Shown here: one piece after another, positions 1 to 8,298 of the stretch
Layout of the letters: each line of letters opens with the position of its first letter
How positions within the stretch are numbered: position 1 is the first letter of the stretch
Assembly: GCA_029861675.1 (NCBI GenBank)
Contig: JAOTYV010000172.1
Location: forward strand, 1 to 9,927
Reading direction: 5' to 3'
DNA: 9,927 bases
Origin: Alphaproteobacteria bacterium
GTDB lineage: Bacteria > Pseudomonadota > Alphaproteobacteria > UBA8366
Notes under the pieces: generated by a model
What the model was told of the DNA's origin: nothing
Seen by the model: only the letters and a program-made list of their open reading frames with translations
The model's database searches: none
Program-made: the position numbers and the translations under genes

Positions 1-695
1 TTGACGTGTTTCAGGACATCGGCGGCAAAGGCGCGGCGGGCAACGACTCGATCCGCCGAAGTTTCCGCCTTGCGCAGCAGATGAAAACTTTCGAGCGGAA
101 ATTTCGCGTCGATCGCGATGGGCCCCGGCGGATTTGGCAGGGTCAGCAAGCAATCGACCCGGGTCTTGTTGCTCATCGTCACCTGAAATGCGTAGGCCGA
201 CGGCGGCAGCGCGTTGCGCACCTGATCGGAGAGCTGGCTCTCGCCGAAGGCGCCGCGCGACTGCTTGTTGGACAGAACCTCCTGCAGGCTCACCACATCC
301 GCCGAAAGCTTGGTGATGTTTTCCTGCGCCTTGCCGATAATGGCCAGCCGCTCCTTCAGGTCGCCCATGGTATTGGCGCTGTCGATCGACTGCTTTTGCA
401 GCGATTCGCCGATCCGCCGGCTGACATCCGCCAGCCGCTCATCCAACGTCTTGGACAGGGCCCGTTCCTGAACCTGCAGGCGTTCGCCGACCATGTTTTG
501 TCCCGTCGCCACCGCATCGGCCAATTGGGTGAGCCGGTCGGCGAGGACCGCCTGCGCTTCGGCCAAACGGTGCGTCATGTCGTCATTGGAGCGGCGGCGC
601 GACAAAAAGGCCGCGACGGCGGCCAGTAGCGCCACCAAACATGCGGCGCCGACGAGCAAGAGCTGCGGATCGAGTTCTGTCAAAAGTTGTTTCAA
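1..695 (-). CDS. rmuC: DNA recombination protein RmuC, N-terminal part (runs off left edge)
   Basis: About 231 codons of the amino-terminal half are present; the C-terminal part lies outside the window. RmuC proteins are membrane-anchored, nuclease-fold-containing factors that limit DNA inversion and recombination at repeats. Seen here: a short N-terminal hydrophobic helix (about residues 10-30, LLLVGAACLVALLAAVAAF) followed by basic RRR, a long Q/E/R-rich coiled-coil region (about 37-125), then the start of the RmuC core with GAFGE, SNKTRVDCLL and IAIDAKFPLESF. The start is a TTG at 695, chosen because GGAGGT (705-710 on the plus strand as acctcc) sits 9 nt upstream and because it keeps the membrane anchor; the first in-frame ATG would remove the anchor. 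It is divergent from def with a 121-bp gap. The family call is secure; the exact start is likely but not proven. Confidence 0.93.
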   Translation of the reverse strand, partial: MKQLLTELDPQLLLVGAACLVALLAAVAAFLSRRRSNDDMTHRLAEAQAVLADRLTQLADAVATGQNMVGERLQVQERALSKTLDERLADVSRRIGESLQKQSIDSANTMGDLKERLAIIGKAQENITKLSADVVSLQEVLSNKQSRGAFGESQLSDQVRNALPPSAYAFQVTMSNKTRVDCLLTLPNPPGPIAIDAKFPLESFHLLRKAETSADRVVARRAFAADVLKHV

Positions 696-752
696 TACAG
701 CGGGACCTCCGGATTAACCCTAACATGGTGCTGATCTACACCACCCTCGGCC

Positions 753-781
753 TTGACGCCATGTAAGCTTGCCCATACCTA
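753..781 (+). promoter_or_regulatory. Candidate promoter for def-fmt-truA
   Basis: TTGACG at 753-758 resembles a -35 box. The matching -10 is poor (CATACC at 774-779 or TACCTA at 776-781, spacers of 15 and 17). It lies in the only gap upstream of def and would give a short leader of about 30 nt. Support is positional plus a good -35 only. Confidence 0.3.
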
Positions 782-816
782 GCTCTGTACGGACAGCGCC
801 ACAGACCGAAACCGAC

Positions 817-1341
817 ATGGCCGAACTATCGATCATTACCGCACCCGACCCCAGGCTCAAAGCGAAATGCGAGCCCGTGGAAGCCGTCGACGACACCATC
901 TCGAAATTGATGGACGACATGCTGGACACCATGTACCTGGCGCCGGGGATCGGCCTCGCCGCGCCGCAGGTGGGCGTGACGAAACGCGTGATCGTCGTCG
1001 ATATCTCGCCCAAGGACGGCCCGCGGGAACCGATGCGAATGGCCAATCCGGAAATCGTCTGGCAGGCCGAGGAACGGGTGATCTATGAAGAAGGGTGCCT
1101 CTCGCTGCCGGAACAATACGCGGATGTGGAACGTCCGGCGAGAGTGCGCGTCCGCTATATCAACGAAGAAAACGCGCCGTGCGAAATTGAAGTCGAAGGA
1201 TTGCTGGCGACCTGCATCCAGCATGAAATGGACCATCTCGACGGTATCATCTTCGTCGACCACATCTCAGCCCTGAAACGGCGTATGATCCTGCGTAAGC
1301 TCGCAAAAGCCAAAAAATTGAACGCTTTGGCGGGCGATTGA
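817..1341 (+). CDS. def: Peptide deformylase
   Basis: 174 residues, the normal size for the family. It removes the formyl group from the N-terminal methionine of nascent proteins in the cytoplasm, using a metal ion (usually iron). All three signature motifs are visible: GIGLAAPQVG (motif I), EEGCLSLP (motif II, with the cysteine ligand) and QHEMDHLDG (motif III, HExxH-type with two histidine ligands and the catalytic glutamate). The start is ATG 817 (MAELSIITAPDPRL), where family similarity begins; a TTG at 769 would add 16 residues with no family resemblance. No clear Shine-Dalgarno sequence precedes ATG 817. It is followed 24 nt later by fmt, its functional partner: Fmt adds the formyl group and Def removes it. 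First gene of a three-gene plus-strand operon. Confidence 0.97.
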   Translation: MAELSIITAPDPRLKAKCEPVEAVDDTISKLMDDMLDTMYLAPGIGLAAPQVGVTKRVIVVDISPKDGPREPMRMANPEIVWQAEERVIYEEGCLSLPEQYADVERPARVRVRYINEENAPCEIEVEGLLATCIQHEMDHLDGIIFVDHISALKRRMILRKLAKAKKLNALAGD

Positions 1342-1365
1342 TGCAGGACGGGTAGGAAGGCGATC

Positions 1366-2286
1366 ATGGCATTGCGCATCGCCTTCATGGGAACACCCGA
1401 TTTCGCGGTTCCGGCGCTGGATGCCCTGCGCCGGGCCGGTCACGATCTCGCCGCCGTCTATTGCCAGCCGCCGCGGCCCGCGGGCCGGGGCCAGCGGCCG
1501 CGCCCGTGTCCGGTTCAGGCCTGGGCCGAGGATCACGGCGTGCCGGTGCAGACCCCGGTCTCCTTGAAGGCGCCGGACGCACAGCGAACCTTCCGGAACC
1601 TTGGCCTCGACGCCGCCGTGGTCGCCGCCTACGGTTTGATACTGCCGAAGCCCATCCTTGATGCGCCGCGGCTCGGATGCCTCAACATCCATGCCTCGCT
1701 GCTGCCGCGATGGCGGGGCGCGGCGCCGATCCACCGCGCGTTGCTGGCCGGCGATCGCGAGACCGGCATTTCCATCATGCAAATGGATGAGGGGCTGGAC
1801 ACCGGTCCGGTCCTACTTACGGAACGGCTCCCCATTACCGCGGAAACGACGGCGGCCGTGCTGCACGATGCGCTGTCGGCGCTGGGTGCAAGGCTTATCG
1901 TCGAAGCCCTGCAGGGGCTCGCCGACGGCGCGCTCGAAGCCTCGGCGCAGCCGGAGCAGGGCGTGACCTATGCCACGAAGCTCAGCCGGGAAGAAGGCCG
2001 TCTCGACTGGACGGAGAGCGCGGACGCGCTGGAGCGCAAAATTCGAGCCTTTACGCCGTGGCCCGGCGCCTGGTGCGAAGTGGCGGGCGCGCGCGTCAAG
2101 CTGCTGGCGGCGCAGGTGGTCGACGGCGCCGGCGATCCCGGCACCGTGTTGGACGATGCACTGACCATCGCCTGCGGCGAGCGGGCCTTGCGCCCCTCGC
2201 GGCTGCAGCGCGAGGGCCGGAAGGAAATGGATACCGACACGTTCTTGCGCGGCTTTCCCCTGCCGAAAGGCAGCCGCGTCGGATGA
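1366..2286 (+). CDS. fmt: Methionyl-tRNA formyltransferase
   Basis: 306 residues, typical length. It transfers a formyl group from 10-formyltetrahydrofolate to initiator Met-tRNA. The N-terminal Rossmann-like formyltransferase domain opens with [15 protein letters not shown]; the catalytic triad is N107, H109 and D145 in [16 protein letters not shown] and [11 protein letters not shown]. The C-terminal tRNA-binding domain starts near residue 200 ([15 protein letters not shown]). AGGAAG at 1354-1359 lies 6 nt before ATG 1366 and is a good ribosome-binding site. The stop codon overlaps the truA start as ATGA, indicating translational coupling. Nothing unusual in key residues. Confidence 0.98.
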   Translation: MALRIAFMGTPDFAVPALDALRRAGHDLAAVYCQPPRPAGRGQRPRPCPVQAWAEDHGVPVQTPVSLKAPDAQRTFRNLGLDAAVVAAYGLILPKPILDAPRLGCLNIHASLLPRWRGAAPIHRALLAGDRETGISIMQMDEGLDTGPVLLTERLPITAETTAAVLHDALSALGARLIVEALQGLADGALEASAQPEQGVTYATKLSREEGRLDWTESADALERKIRAFTPWPGAWCEVAGARVKLLAAQVVDGAGDPGTVLDDALTIACGERALRPSRLQREGRKEMDTDTFLRGFPLPKGSRVG

Positions 2287-3020
2287 CGCGATGGCGCCTC
2301 ACCGTCGAGTATGACGGCGGACCGTTTGTCGGTTGGCAGCGCCAGGAAAATGGGCCGTCGGTCCAAGCCGCGCTGGAAGACGCGGTCAAGGCGTTCAGCG
2401 GCGAGGCCGTTACGATTTTCGGCGCGGGTCGCACCGATTCGGGTGTGCATGCCTTGGGGCAGGTGGCGCATTTCGACCTGGCCAAGCCCGCGGACAGCGA
2501 GACCGTGCGGGATGCGATCAATTTTCATCTGAAGCCTGATCCGGTCGCCGTACTGGAAACGGAAGCGGTTCCGGACGATTTTCATTCACGGTTCTCGGCC
2601 ACGCGCCGGCACTACCGGTATCGCATCCTAAACCGTCGCGCGCCGGCCACCCTCGCCGCGGGGCGCGTCTGGCATGTGGTGCCACCGCTCGACGCCGCGG
2701 CAATGGCCGCGGCAGCCCAGGAACTTATCGGCCGCCATGACTTCACCAGTTTTCGCGCGGCGGCATGCCAGGCCGACTCACCGGTCAAGACGCTCGATAC
2801 CCTGGAAATCGAAAATCATGGCGACGAGATCTGGATCATCGCCAGCGCGCGGTCCTTTCTTCACCATCAGGTCCGCAACATTGCCGGAACCTTGAAATTG
2901 GTGGGAGAAGGCAAATGGACGGTCGCCCGGGTGGCCGCGGCGCTGGCTGCCCGCGACCGGCGGAAAGCCGGGCCAACCGCGCCCGCGGACGGTCTGTATC
3001 TCACCCAGGTCGACTACTGA
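2283..3020 (+). CDS. truA: tRNA pseudouridine(38-40) synthase TruA
   Basis: 245 residues. It isomerises uridines 38-40 in the anticodon stem-loop of many tRNAs. The catalytic aspartate is D52 in [14 protein letters not shown]; the C-terminal [14 protein letters not shown] segment carries the conserved arginine motif. The start is ATG 2283 ([12 protein letters not shown]), overlapping the fmt stop; a longer reading-frame extension back to 2058 overlaps fmt coding sequence and has no family similarity. Grouping with def and fmt links three protein-synthesis functions and is common in alphaproteobacteria. Transcription converges with the dap operon on the other strand. Confidence 0.98.
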   Translation: MTRWRLTVEYDGGPFVGWQRQENGPSVQAALEDAVKAFSGEAVTIFGAGRTDSGVHALGQVAHFDLAKPADSETVRDAINFHLKPDPVAVLETEAVPDDFHSRFSATRRHYRYRILNRRAPATLAAGRVWHVVPPLDAAAMAAAAQELIGRHDFTSFRAAACQADSPVKTLDTLEIENHGDEIWIIASARSFLHHQVRNIAGTLKLVGEGKWTVARVAAALAARDRRKAGPTAPADGLYLTQVDY

Positions 3021-3042
3021 GGCGGCGCTCCGCGATCCGGAA

Positions 3043-3149
3043 CTAGAGCAAATCCCGAGCGAACCGAAACGGTTCGCGACGACGTATTTTCGTAAAATCA
3101 AAGAGATAGACCATTTCACTTGAGTCAATCTAAACAAGAAATGGTCTAG
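3043..3149. repeat. Alphaproteobacterial intergenic repeat element with two hairpins
   Basis: A roughly 107-bp AT-richer stretch between convergent genes. It begins CTAGAGCAAATCCCG, contains a perfect 8-bp hairpin GCGAACCG-AAA-CGGTTCGC (3059-3077), then TAAAATCAAAGAGATAGACC, then a perfect 11-bp inverted repeat TAGACCATTTC / GAAATGGTCTA (3107-3117 and 3138-3148) around a 20-nt loop containing TCAATCTAAAC. The order 'CTAGAGC ... GGTTCG ... AAAATCAAAGAGATAGAxC ... TCAATCTAAAC ... GxTCTAG' matches, from memory, a family of small palindromic intergenic repeats scattered through alphaproteobacterial genomes. No second copy occurs in this window. The hairpins may also act as a bidirectional terminator, but there is no clean U-tract after either stem. 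The stop codon of the right-hand gene (CTA at 3146-3148) lies inside the right arm. Confidence 0.72.
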
Positions 3150-3712
3150 GTCAGCATCGCGGCCCGCAGGACGCTGATGAACATGCCCAGCATCGCCGCG
3201 GCTATCAGCAGACCCACGGCCGTGCCCGCGCTGACCCGTAAAACCACGCGAATGATGAACAGGTCATAAAAAAGGACGACCAGGAAAACGACGACGGCCA
3301 GGGCTTGAAAAATTGGTTTCCCGACCAGCCCGAACGCGGAAAGAAGGGTGATACTGAACAACAGGAGGTATTGCGGCCCCGCCGCCCAGTTGCGCGCCGC
3401 GATATATCGGCAAAATTCCTCATCGCGATCAATGGCCGGCGCAATATATGCCATGACGAGCGGCCACGCCGCCCAATCGATTACAAACGCAATCAGATCG
3501 ACCAGAAGCAGCCGGCCCATGTCGATGTCGGCCGGCATCGATGGCCCGGCCAGGATAACGAACACGTGCACCGGCAGAACGATGAGCGCGCAGAAGAAGG
3601 ACTTGAGCGCCCCGGATGGGGAGCCGTCGAACAACTGCACCGCCGCCCGATCGCGCAGGAACAGACGCCAAGCCGCGTAGAGCCCGGTGGTTGCTTCTTG
3701 CACGGTGATCAT
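3146..3712 (-). CDS. Hypothetical integral membrane protein, dapE-linked
   Basis: 188 residues; I do not recognise the family. The chain starts with an amphipathic region (MITVQEATTGLYAAWRLFLRDRAAVQLFDG) and then shows about five hydrophobic segments: roughly 36-56, 67-92, 112-130, 134-156 and 161-183. A charged stretch, DRDEEFCRYIAARNW (95-109), sits between helices 2 and 3. No signal peptide and no catalytic motif were seen. ATG 3712 begins 11 nt after the dapE stop with no clear Shine-Dalgarno sequence, so it is probably co-transcribed and translationally coupled with dapD-dapE. Its stop codon is provided by the adjacent repeat. The position suggests a conserved passenger of the dap operon; a role in lysine metabolism or transport is not shown. 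Confidence 0.8.
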   Translation of the reverse strand: MITVQEATTGLYAAWRLFLRDRAAVQLFDGSPSGALKSFFCALIVLPVHVFVILAGPSMPADIDMGRLLLVDLIAFVIDWAAWPLVMAYIAPAIDRDEEFCRYIAARNWAAGPQYLLLFSITLLSAFGLVGKPIFQALAVVVFLVVLFYDLFIIRVVLRVSAGTAVGLLIAAAMLGMFISVLRAAMLT

Positions 3713-3723
3713 GACGGTACCGG

Positions 3724-4875
3724 TCAGGAGCGGCTGAAAAAGCCGTCCAATACCAATTCATAGATGTCGGTCAATTGCCGGATGTCGTCGACCCGGCAGC
3801 GCTCATCGATCTTATGCATGGTCTGGCTTACCAGCCCGAATTCGGCGACCGGGCAATGATCCTTGATAAATCGGGCGTCGGACGTGCCCCCGGTGGTGCT
3901 CAATTCGGGCCGGCGGCCCGTTACGCGGTGCGCACTGTCGCCGATCAACGTGCTGAGCTGGCCGGGCGGAAAGACGAAGGATTCGCCGCTGACACGGATC
4001 TTGAGGTCATAATTCTCCGCACCGCCCGCGGCCCGATCGAGCGTCGCGCGCAACCACTCGGTCAGCGACGCCGAGCTGTGCATATCGTTGAAGCGGATGT
4101 TGAAACGGGCCTCCGCGGATCCGGGAATGACGTTCTCGGTCGAATTGCCGATGTCGATGCTGGTGATCTGCAGGCTGGACGGCTGGAAATGCTCGTTTCC
4201 GTTGTCGATCGGATCCTTGGTCAACGCCCCCAGCATGGCGACCAGCCGGTGCGCCGCGTTGTCCGCCAGGTGCGGGTAGGCGACATGTCCTTGCGCGCCA
4301 TGCACGGTCAGAATGCTGTTCATGCTGCCGCGCCGGCCGATCTTCATCATATCGCCGAGCCGTTCCGGGTTGGTCGGCTCGCCGACGAGACAGGCATCAA
4401 TCGTTTCGCTGCGCACAGCCAGCCAATCGAGGACCTTGCGGGTGCCGTTGATCGCCGGCCCCTCTTCGTCGCCGGTTATGAGGAAACTGATCGAACCGGG
4501 CAAATCCCCCTTCGCCAGGATGCGTTGCGCCGCGGCCGCAAAGGCGGCGATCGCCCCTTTCATGTCGACCGCGCCGCGGCCGTGCAGGTAGCCGTCCCGT
4601 ATCTCGCCGTCGAACGGGCCGCTCGACCATTCGCCCTCGGGCCCCGCCGGCACAACATCGGTATGACCGGCGAAACAGAAATTCGGCGCCTGCGTTCCTA
4701 TCCGTGCATAGAGATTGTCCACATCTGGCGTATCTTCATCGGAAAACAGACAGCGGTGGCAGGTGAAACCGAGCCCTTCCAGGGTTTCCTGCAACCGGTC
4801 GAGCGCGCCGCCCTCGGCCGGGGTCACGCTCGGGCAGCGGATCAGGTCACGGGCGAATTCAACCGCGTCGAGCAA
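3724..4875 (-). CDS. dapE: Succinyl-diaminopimelate desuccinylase
   Basis: 383 residues. It hydrolyses N-succinyl-LL-2,6-diaminopimelate to LL-diaminopimelate and succinate in the lysine/peptidoglycan precursor pathway; dinuclear zinc M20 peptidase family. Visible: GHTDVVPAG with metal ligand H71 and D73, GRGAVDMKG with bridging D104, GDEEG with catalytic E137 and ligand E138, CLVGEPT with E166, and the C-terminal TMHKIDE with ligand H354. The [14 protein letters not shown] and [13 protein letters not shown] segments are also typical. The start must be the TTG at 4875 or later: the next in-frame codon boundary upstream is the dapD stop TGA at 4884-4882, only 6 nt away, so dapD and dapE share a frame. 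The TTG start and weak ribosome-binding site suggest coupling to dapD translation. Confidence 0.97.
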   Translation of the reverse strand: MLDAVEFARDLIRCPSVTPAEGGALDRLQETLEGLGFTCHRCLFSDEDTPDVDNLYARIGTQAPNFCFAGHTDVVPAGPEGEWSSGPFDGEIRDGYLHGRGAVDMKGAIAAFAAAAQRILAKGDLPGSISFLITGDEEGPAINGTRKVLDWLAVRSETIDACLVGEPTNPERLGDMMKIGRRGSMNSILTVHGAQGHVAYPHLADNAAHRLVAMLGALTKDPIDNGNEHFQPSSLQITSIDIGNSTENVIPGSAEARFNIRFNDMHSSASLTEWLRATLDRAAGGAENYDLKIRVSGESFVFPPGQLSTLIGDSAHRVTGRRPELSTTGGTSDARFIKDHCPVAEFGLVSQTMHKIDERCRVDDIRQLTDIYELVLDGFFSRS

Positions 4876-4881
4876 ACCGGA

Positions 4882-5724
4882 TCAGTCCCGCAACAATTCG
4901 TTGATCGAGGTCTTGGCCCGGGTACCCTCGTCGACGCGTTTGAGGATAACGGCGCAATACAGGTTTGGCCCGGGCCTGCCGTCGGCCAGCGGTAACCCCG
5001 GCAAGCTGCCCGGCACCACCACCGAATAGGCGGGCACGCGGCCGCGAATGATCTCGCCGGTTTCGCGATCGACGATCTTTGTCGACTGCCCGATAAAGAC
5101 GCCCATGGACAGCACCGCGCCGGTTTCCACGATCACGCCCTCGACGACTTCGCTGCGCGCGCCGATGAAGCAGTTGTCCTCGACGATCACCGGATCCGCC
5201 TGCAGCGGCTCCAGCACGCCGCCGATGCCGACGCCGCCCGACAGGTGGCAATTATCGCCGATCTGCGCGCAGGAACCGACCGTGGCCCAGGTATCGACCA
5301 TCGTGTTCGCGCCCACCCGCGCGCCGAGATTGACAAAGCTCGGCATCAAAACCGCGCCGGGCGCGATATAGGCCGAACGCCGGACCACGCAGTTCGGCAC
5401 ACTCCGAAATCCGGCCTCCTTGAAATCGTTTTCGCTCCAACCGGCGGTCTTGGCAGGCACCTTGTCCCACCAGGCGGACCCGTCCGGGCCGCCGCTTTGC
5501 GCCCACATGTCGTTAAGCCGGAACGAGAGCAGGACGGCCTTTTTGAGCCATTGATTGACGAACCAGCCATCGGCGCCTTTCTCGGCGACGCGCGCTTGAC
5601 CGCTGTCGAGCAGGTCGAGCGCGGTCTCGATGGCGTCCCGCACCGCGCCGGTGGTCGCCGAATTTATCGAGTCACGGTCTTCCCAGGCGGCATCGACCGC
5701 TTTTTGCAGATCTGTCTGGCTCAT
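4882..5724 (-). CDS. dapD: 2,3,4,5-tetrahydropyridine-2,6-dicarboxylate N-succinyltransferase
   Basis: 280 residues. It transfers succinyl from succinyl-CoA to tetrahydrodipicolinate, the step before the aminotransferase and DapE in the succinylase route to diaminopimelate and lysine. An N-terminal helical domain (about 1-105) leads into a left-handed parallel beta-helix of hexapeptide repeats (about 110-230: [24 protein letters not shown], shown here by its [13 protein letters not shown] core, then [15 protein letters not shown] and [12 protein letters not shown]). ATG 5724 ([10 protein letters not shown]) is preceded 5 nt upstream by AGGTGG; an extension to 5820 would add 32 unrelated residues. 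First gene of dapD-dapE-membrane protein. Confidence 0.97.
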   Translation of the reverse strand: MSQTDLQKAVDAAWEDRDSINSATTGAVRDAIETALDLLDSGQARVAEKGADGWFVNQWLKKAVLLSFRLNDMWAQSGGPDGSAWWDKVPAKTAGWSENDFKEAGFRSVPNCVVRRSAYIAPGAVLMPSFVNLGARVGANTMVDTWATVGSCAQIGDNCHLSGGVGIGGVLEPLQADPVIVEDNCFIGARSEVVEGVIVETGAVLSMGVFIGQSTKIVDRETGEIIRGRVPAYSVVVPGSLPGLPLADGRPGPNLYCAVILKRVDEGTRAKTSINELLRD

Positions 5725-5767
5725 GGATACCACCTGTTTTCCTATATTTTCCGAGGAATTCCGGCCG

Positions 5768-5796
5768 ACTCTGAGGAAGAAGGCAAGGGGTGTCAA
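5768..5796 (-). promoter_or_regulatory. Candidate dapD promoter
   Basis: On the minus strand a perfect -35 hexamer TTGACA (5796-5791) is followed after exactly 17 nt by CAGAGT (5773-5768), a weak -10 matching 3 of 6 positions. It lies between the tetR stop and the dapD start, so dapD need not depend on tetR transcription. The -35 is strong evidence; the -10 is not. Confidence 0.45.
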
Positions 5797-5848
5797 GCAC
5801 GCCCCCAGGCAGCGGGCCACGCTCGCGCGATGCTGTCCGGTCCACGCT

Positions 5849-6436
5849 CTATTTGGGGCCGGGTGCCGCCGAGACCGCCCGATCGATCAAGGCCTCCGCC
5901 GCGATCTTCGCGATGCGCGCCGCATGGCCTCGATCCCGCGATACCTGTGCCGTCACGGTCGCGCCTTCAAACAAAAGCGCCAGTTCCTCGGACAGAAGAG
6001 CCCCGCCGGGAATCTCCGCCTGCATACAGAGCTCACGAAAATACCCCCGCATCAGCGCCTTGAATTCCATGCACGCCTGTCGGATCGGCGTGTCGATGTC
6101 CGAGTACTCGCCGATCGCATTAATGAACATGCAGCCGAAAAAACGGCTTTGCCCGAACCAGATTTCGGCAACGTCGAATACGGCCAACAGACGGCCGCGC
6201 GGCGTGTCCGCCAGCTCTTCGACCTGACGCATGAAGCTGTTCCGGAACAGGCCGTCGTATTTCCGCAAGGCGGCAAGAATCAGCTCTTCCTTCGACCGGA
6301 AATGCCGGTACAGCGTTTTCTTCGAAACACCCGAACTCTTCAAGATCGTGTCGATGCCGGTAGCGTGGAAGCCGTGCTCGGCAAACAGTTGAATCGCCGT
6401 GTCGATCAGGTGCTCGCGTCGTTCAGATGTGGCCAT
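5849..6436 (-). CDS. TetR/AcrR-family transcriptional repressor
   Basis: 195 residues, typical size. The N-terminal DNA-binding domain (about 5-55) reads [17 protein letters not shown] then [20 protein letters not shown], with the helix-turn-helix at about 26-46 and the family-typical SKEEL following. The C-terminal ligand domain is all-helical and contains [15 protein letters not shown] (99-113), with C102 a possible reactive or structural cysteine. The likely partner is the divergently transcribed AhpD-like gene at 6668: three near-identical 18-bp palindromes lie between the two starts, one of them 16 bp upstream of this start codon, so autorepression plus control of the neighbour is expected. 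The ligand is unknown. dapD follows on the same strand but has its own promoter candidate. Confidence 0.93.
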   Translation of the reverse strand: MATSERREHLIDTAIQLFAEHGFHATGIDTILKSSGVSKKTLYRHFRSKEELILAALRKYDGLFRNSFMRQVEELADTPRGRLLAVFDVAEIWFGQSRFFGCMFINAIGEYSDIDTPIRQACMEFKALMRGYFRELCMQAEIPGGALLSEELALLFEGATVTAQVSRDRGHAARIAKIAAEALIDRAVSAAPGPK

Positions 6437-6452
6437 GGATCTCGCTCATAAA

Positions 6453-6470
6453 GGATACAGAATAGTATCC
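6453..6470. promoter_or_regulatory. Predicted TetR operator O1, over the tetR promoter
   Basis: GGATACAGAATAGTATCC: perfect 6-bp arms GGATAC/GTATCC around a 6-nt centre. It matches operators O2 and O3 at 13 of 18 positions each, including GGA-ACAGA and GT-T. It lies 16 bp upstream of the tetR ATG and covers the proposed tetR -10, fitting autorepression. Confidence 0.65.
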
Positions 6471-6492
6471 CTTATATCGAGCGAATTGGCAA
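6464..6492 (-). promoter_or_regulatory. Candidate tetR promoter
   Basis: On the minus strand TTGCCA (6492-6487), a 17-nt spacer, then GATACT (6469-6464; 4 of 6 matches to TATAAT). The -10 lies inside operator O1, so repressor binding would block RNA polymerase. The leader would be about 20 nt. Confidence 0.45.
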
Positions 6493-6574
6493 GAATTCCA
6501 TCGCATTAAGTGAATTTGACCGCATTCCTTACAAATATGTGAAGCGCTTTCGCTGTTTTCCACGGTTTCATGGC

Positions 6575-6601
6575 TTGCAGAAGGAGACAGATCGGTATAC
6601 T
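6575..6601 (+). promoter_or_regulatory. Candidate promoter for the AhpD-like gene
   Basis: TATACT (6596-6601, 5 of 6 matches to the -10 consensus) with TTGCAG (6575-6580) upstream; the spacer of 15 is short. Operator O2 covers the spacer and -10, and O3 would lie just after the start site. The -10 and the operator overlap are the main support. TTGACC at 6516-6521 is another -35-like hexamer but has no good partner. Confidence 0.4.
6583..6600. promoter_or_regulatory. Predicted TetR operator O2
   Basis: GGAGACAGATCGGTATAC, identical to O3 at 15 of 18 positions, including the first 11 bases. It is symmetrical at 12 of 18 positions. Starts 33 bp before O3, close to three helical turns, so two repressor dimers could bind the same face. 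It covers the -10 of the AhpD-like gene. Confidence 0.65.
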
Positions 6602-6615
6602 TATGATGCCGAACA

Positions 6616-6633
6616 GGAGACAGATCTGTTTCC
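6616..6633. promoter_or_regulatory. Predicted TetR operator O3
   Basis: GGAGACAGATCTGTTTCC is a palindrome at 16 of 18 positions, the most symmetrical of the three sites, centred on ACAGATCTGT. It lies in the leader of the AhpD-like gene, 34 nt before its ATG. Confidence 0.7.
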
Positions 6634-6667
6634 TACTTTGCATAACACTTCAAAAAGGAATATCGAC

Positions 6668-7222
6668 ATGCCTCGCATTACCCCTGTTGACCCGACAACG
6701 GCGACCGGCAGCGCCAAAGAGCTGCTGGACGGCGTGAAAGCCGCGATCGGCGTCGTCCCGAATATTTTCGCGACATTCGCACAGTCGCCCAAGGTGCTCG
6801 AGGGCTACCTCGCTCTCAACACCGCGCTCGGCCAAGGCCAGCTTGACCCGAAACTGCGCGAACAGATCGCCTTGACCGCCGCTGGCGCCAACAACTGCGA
6901 CTACTGTGCCTCCGCCCATACGGTGATGGGCAAGGGCGCCGGCGTGGATGAGCAGGAACTCGGACGCAACCTTCACGGTCAGTCGCAAGACTCCACGACC
7001 CAGGTCGTCCTGAATTTCGTCCGTAAAGTAGTGGAACGGCGGGGTTGGATCGACGACGCCGACATCGGCACCCTGCGGGCGGCTAACTTCAGCGACGGTG
7101 AGATCGTGGAGATCGTGACGCATATCGGCGTCAACCTCTTCACCAATTACTTCAACCATATCGTGGCCACCGACATCGACTTTCCGGTGGTGGACACGGC
7201 CGGGGTTCCTCTCGCGGCTTAG
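6668..7222 (+). CDS. Carboxymuconolactone decarboxylase-family (AhpD-like) protein
   Basis: 184 residues, all-helical AhpD-like fold expected. The active-site signature is E65, C77, C80 and H84 in REQIALTAAGANNCDYCASAH; the E-x11-C-x2-C-x3-H spacing is the same as in the alkylhydroperoxidase AhpD proton-relay site, so a thiol-disulfide redox or peroxidase role is likely. True lactone decarboxylation is unlikely given the CxxC. ATG 6668 (MPRITPVDPTT) is chosen because AAGGAA (6655-6660) lies 7 nt upstream and because an in-frame GTG at 6539 would run coding sequence through the operators. First gene after the divergent TetR gene; such pairs often respond to reactive or organic compounds. No signal peptide, so cytoplasmic. 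The substrate is unknown. Confidence 0.92.
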   Translation: MPRITPVDPTTATGSAKELLDGVKAAIGVVPNIFATFAQSPKVLEGYLALNTALGQGQLDPKLREQIALTAAGANNCDYCASAHTVMGKGAGVDEQELGRNLHGQSQDSTTQVVLNFVRKVVERRGWIDDADIGTLRAANFSDGEIVEIVTHIGVNLFTNYFNHIVATDIDFPVVDTAGVPLAA

Positions 7223-7690
<468 letters not shown>

Positions 7691-7729
7691 ACCAGCATCG
7701 CGTCATTACACAGGAGAAGGAAGTTCGAC

Positions 7730-8230
7730 ATGCAGATTGTTCGCAGTTTTATCGCCGCCTTTACGGTAATCACGGTGTTCACCGGCCTGGTCGCGGCAAG
7801 CGTCGCGGGCGCCAACAACGAGACCAATGTCTCGCGCGGTCTGACCGCGAAGGGGTACGGCCTTGCCGTACACGGCTACGACGTCGTCGCCTATTACACC
7901 AAAGGCCGGCCGACGATCGGCCGCGCCAAATTCTCGGCCGTCCACAACGCCGCAACCTACCGGTTCGCCAGCGAAGGCCATCTCAAGGCCTTCACCGACG
8001 ATCCCGAAAAATACCTGCCGCAGTACGGCGGCTATTGCGCCTATGGCGTGGCCGTGGGCGCGAAGTTTGACGGCGACCCGCACCAATGGCGGATCGTCGC
8101 CGGGAAACTCTATCTGAACCTCAACCAGGAGGTGCAGAAACTATGGCGGTCGGACATTCCCGGATCCATCAAAAAAGCCGACCGGAACTGGTCAAAAATC
8201 GCGACCAAAACCCCGAACGACCTCAGCTGA
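7730..8230 (+). CDS. Exported YHS-domain protein
   Basis: 166 residues. Residues 1-28 form a signal peptide (basic start, hydrophobic core FIAAFTVITVFTGLVAASVAGA), so the protein is probably periplasmic. The mature part is a YHS-type domain: VHGYDVVAYYTKGRP (47-61), ATYRFASEGHLKAF (75-88), then QYGGYCAYGVAVG (98-110) and GKLYLNLNQEVQKLW (125-139), ending in a short tail. YHS domains are small modules proposed to bind metal; H84 and C103 are visible candidates here. Some relatives are annotated as selenoproteins, but no internal TGA is used here. AGGAGAAGGAAG ends 6 nt before ATG 7730. It lies 39 nt after the clamp-helices gene, with no terminator between, so the two are probably co-transcribed. 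The function of this exported type is not established. Confidence 0.9.
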   Translation: MQIVRSFIAAFTVITVFTGLVAASVAGANNETNVSRGLTAKGYGLAVHGYDVVAYYTKGRPTIGRAKFSAVHNAATYRFASEGHLKAFTDDPEKYLPQYGGYCAYGVAVGAKFDGDPHQWRIVAGKLYLNLNQEVQKLWRSDIPGSIKKADRNWSKIATKTPNDLS

Positions 8231-8298
8231 CAGCTGGTGGAAATAACGACAGGGAATTCCCCCTGCCGCGACACAGTCCTATGACAGGAGACGATACG

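Noticed and set aside
712..721. Telomere-like TTAACCCTAA in the rmuC leader
   Set aside because: Single short chance match with no repetition.
3775..4995. A 406-codon plus-strand open frame over dapE
   Set aside because: It is antisense to dapE and dapD, whose catalytic motifs are intact. Long shadow frames are expected in GC-rich DNA.
6539..6667. GTG 6539 as the start of the AhpD-like protein
   Set aside because: It adds 43 residues with no family similarity across the operators and promoter; ATG 6668 has a good ribosome-binding site.
8224..8265. CAGCTG pair and GGGAATTCCC palindrome in the YHS-DUF4142 gap
   Set aside because: Short palindromes with weak stems (about 4 bp of extra pairing) and no T-run; not enough to call an operator or terminator.
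8086..8298. Upstream extension of the DUF4142 gene
   Set aside because: It overlaps YHS coding sequence and would bury the signal peptide and ribosome-binding site.
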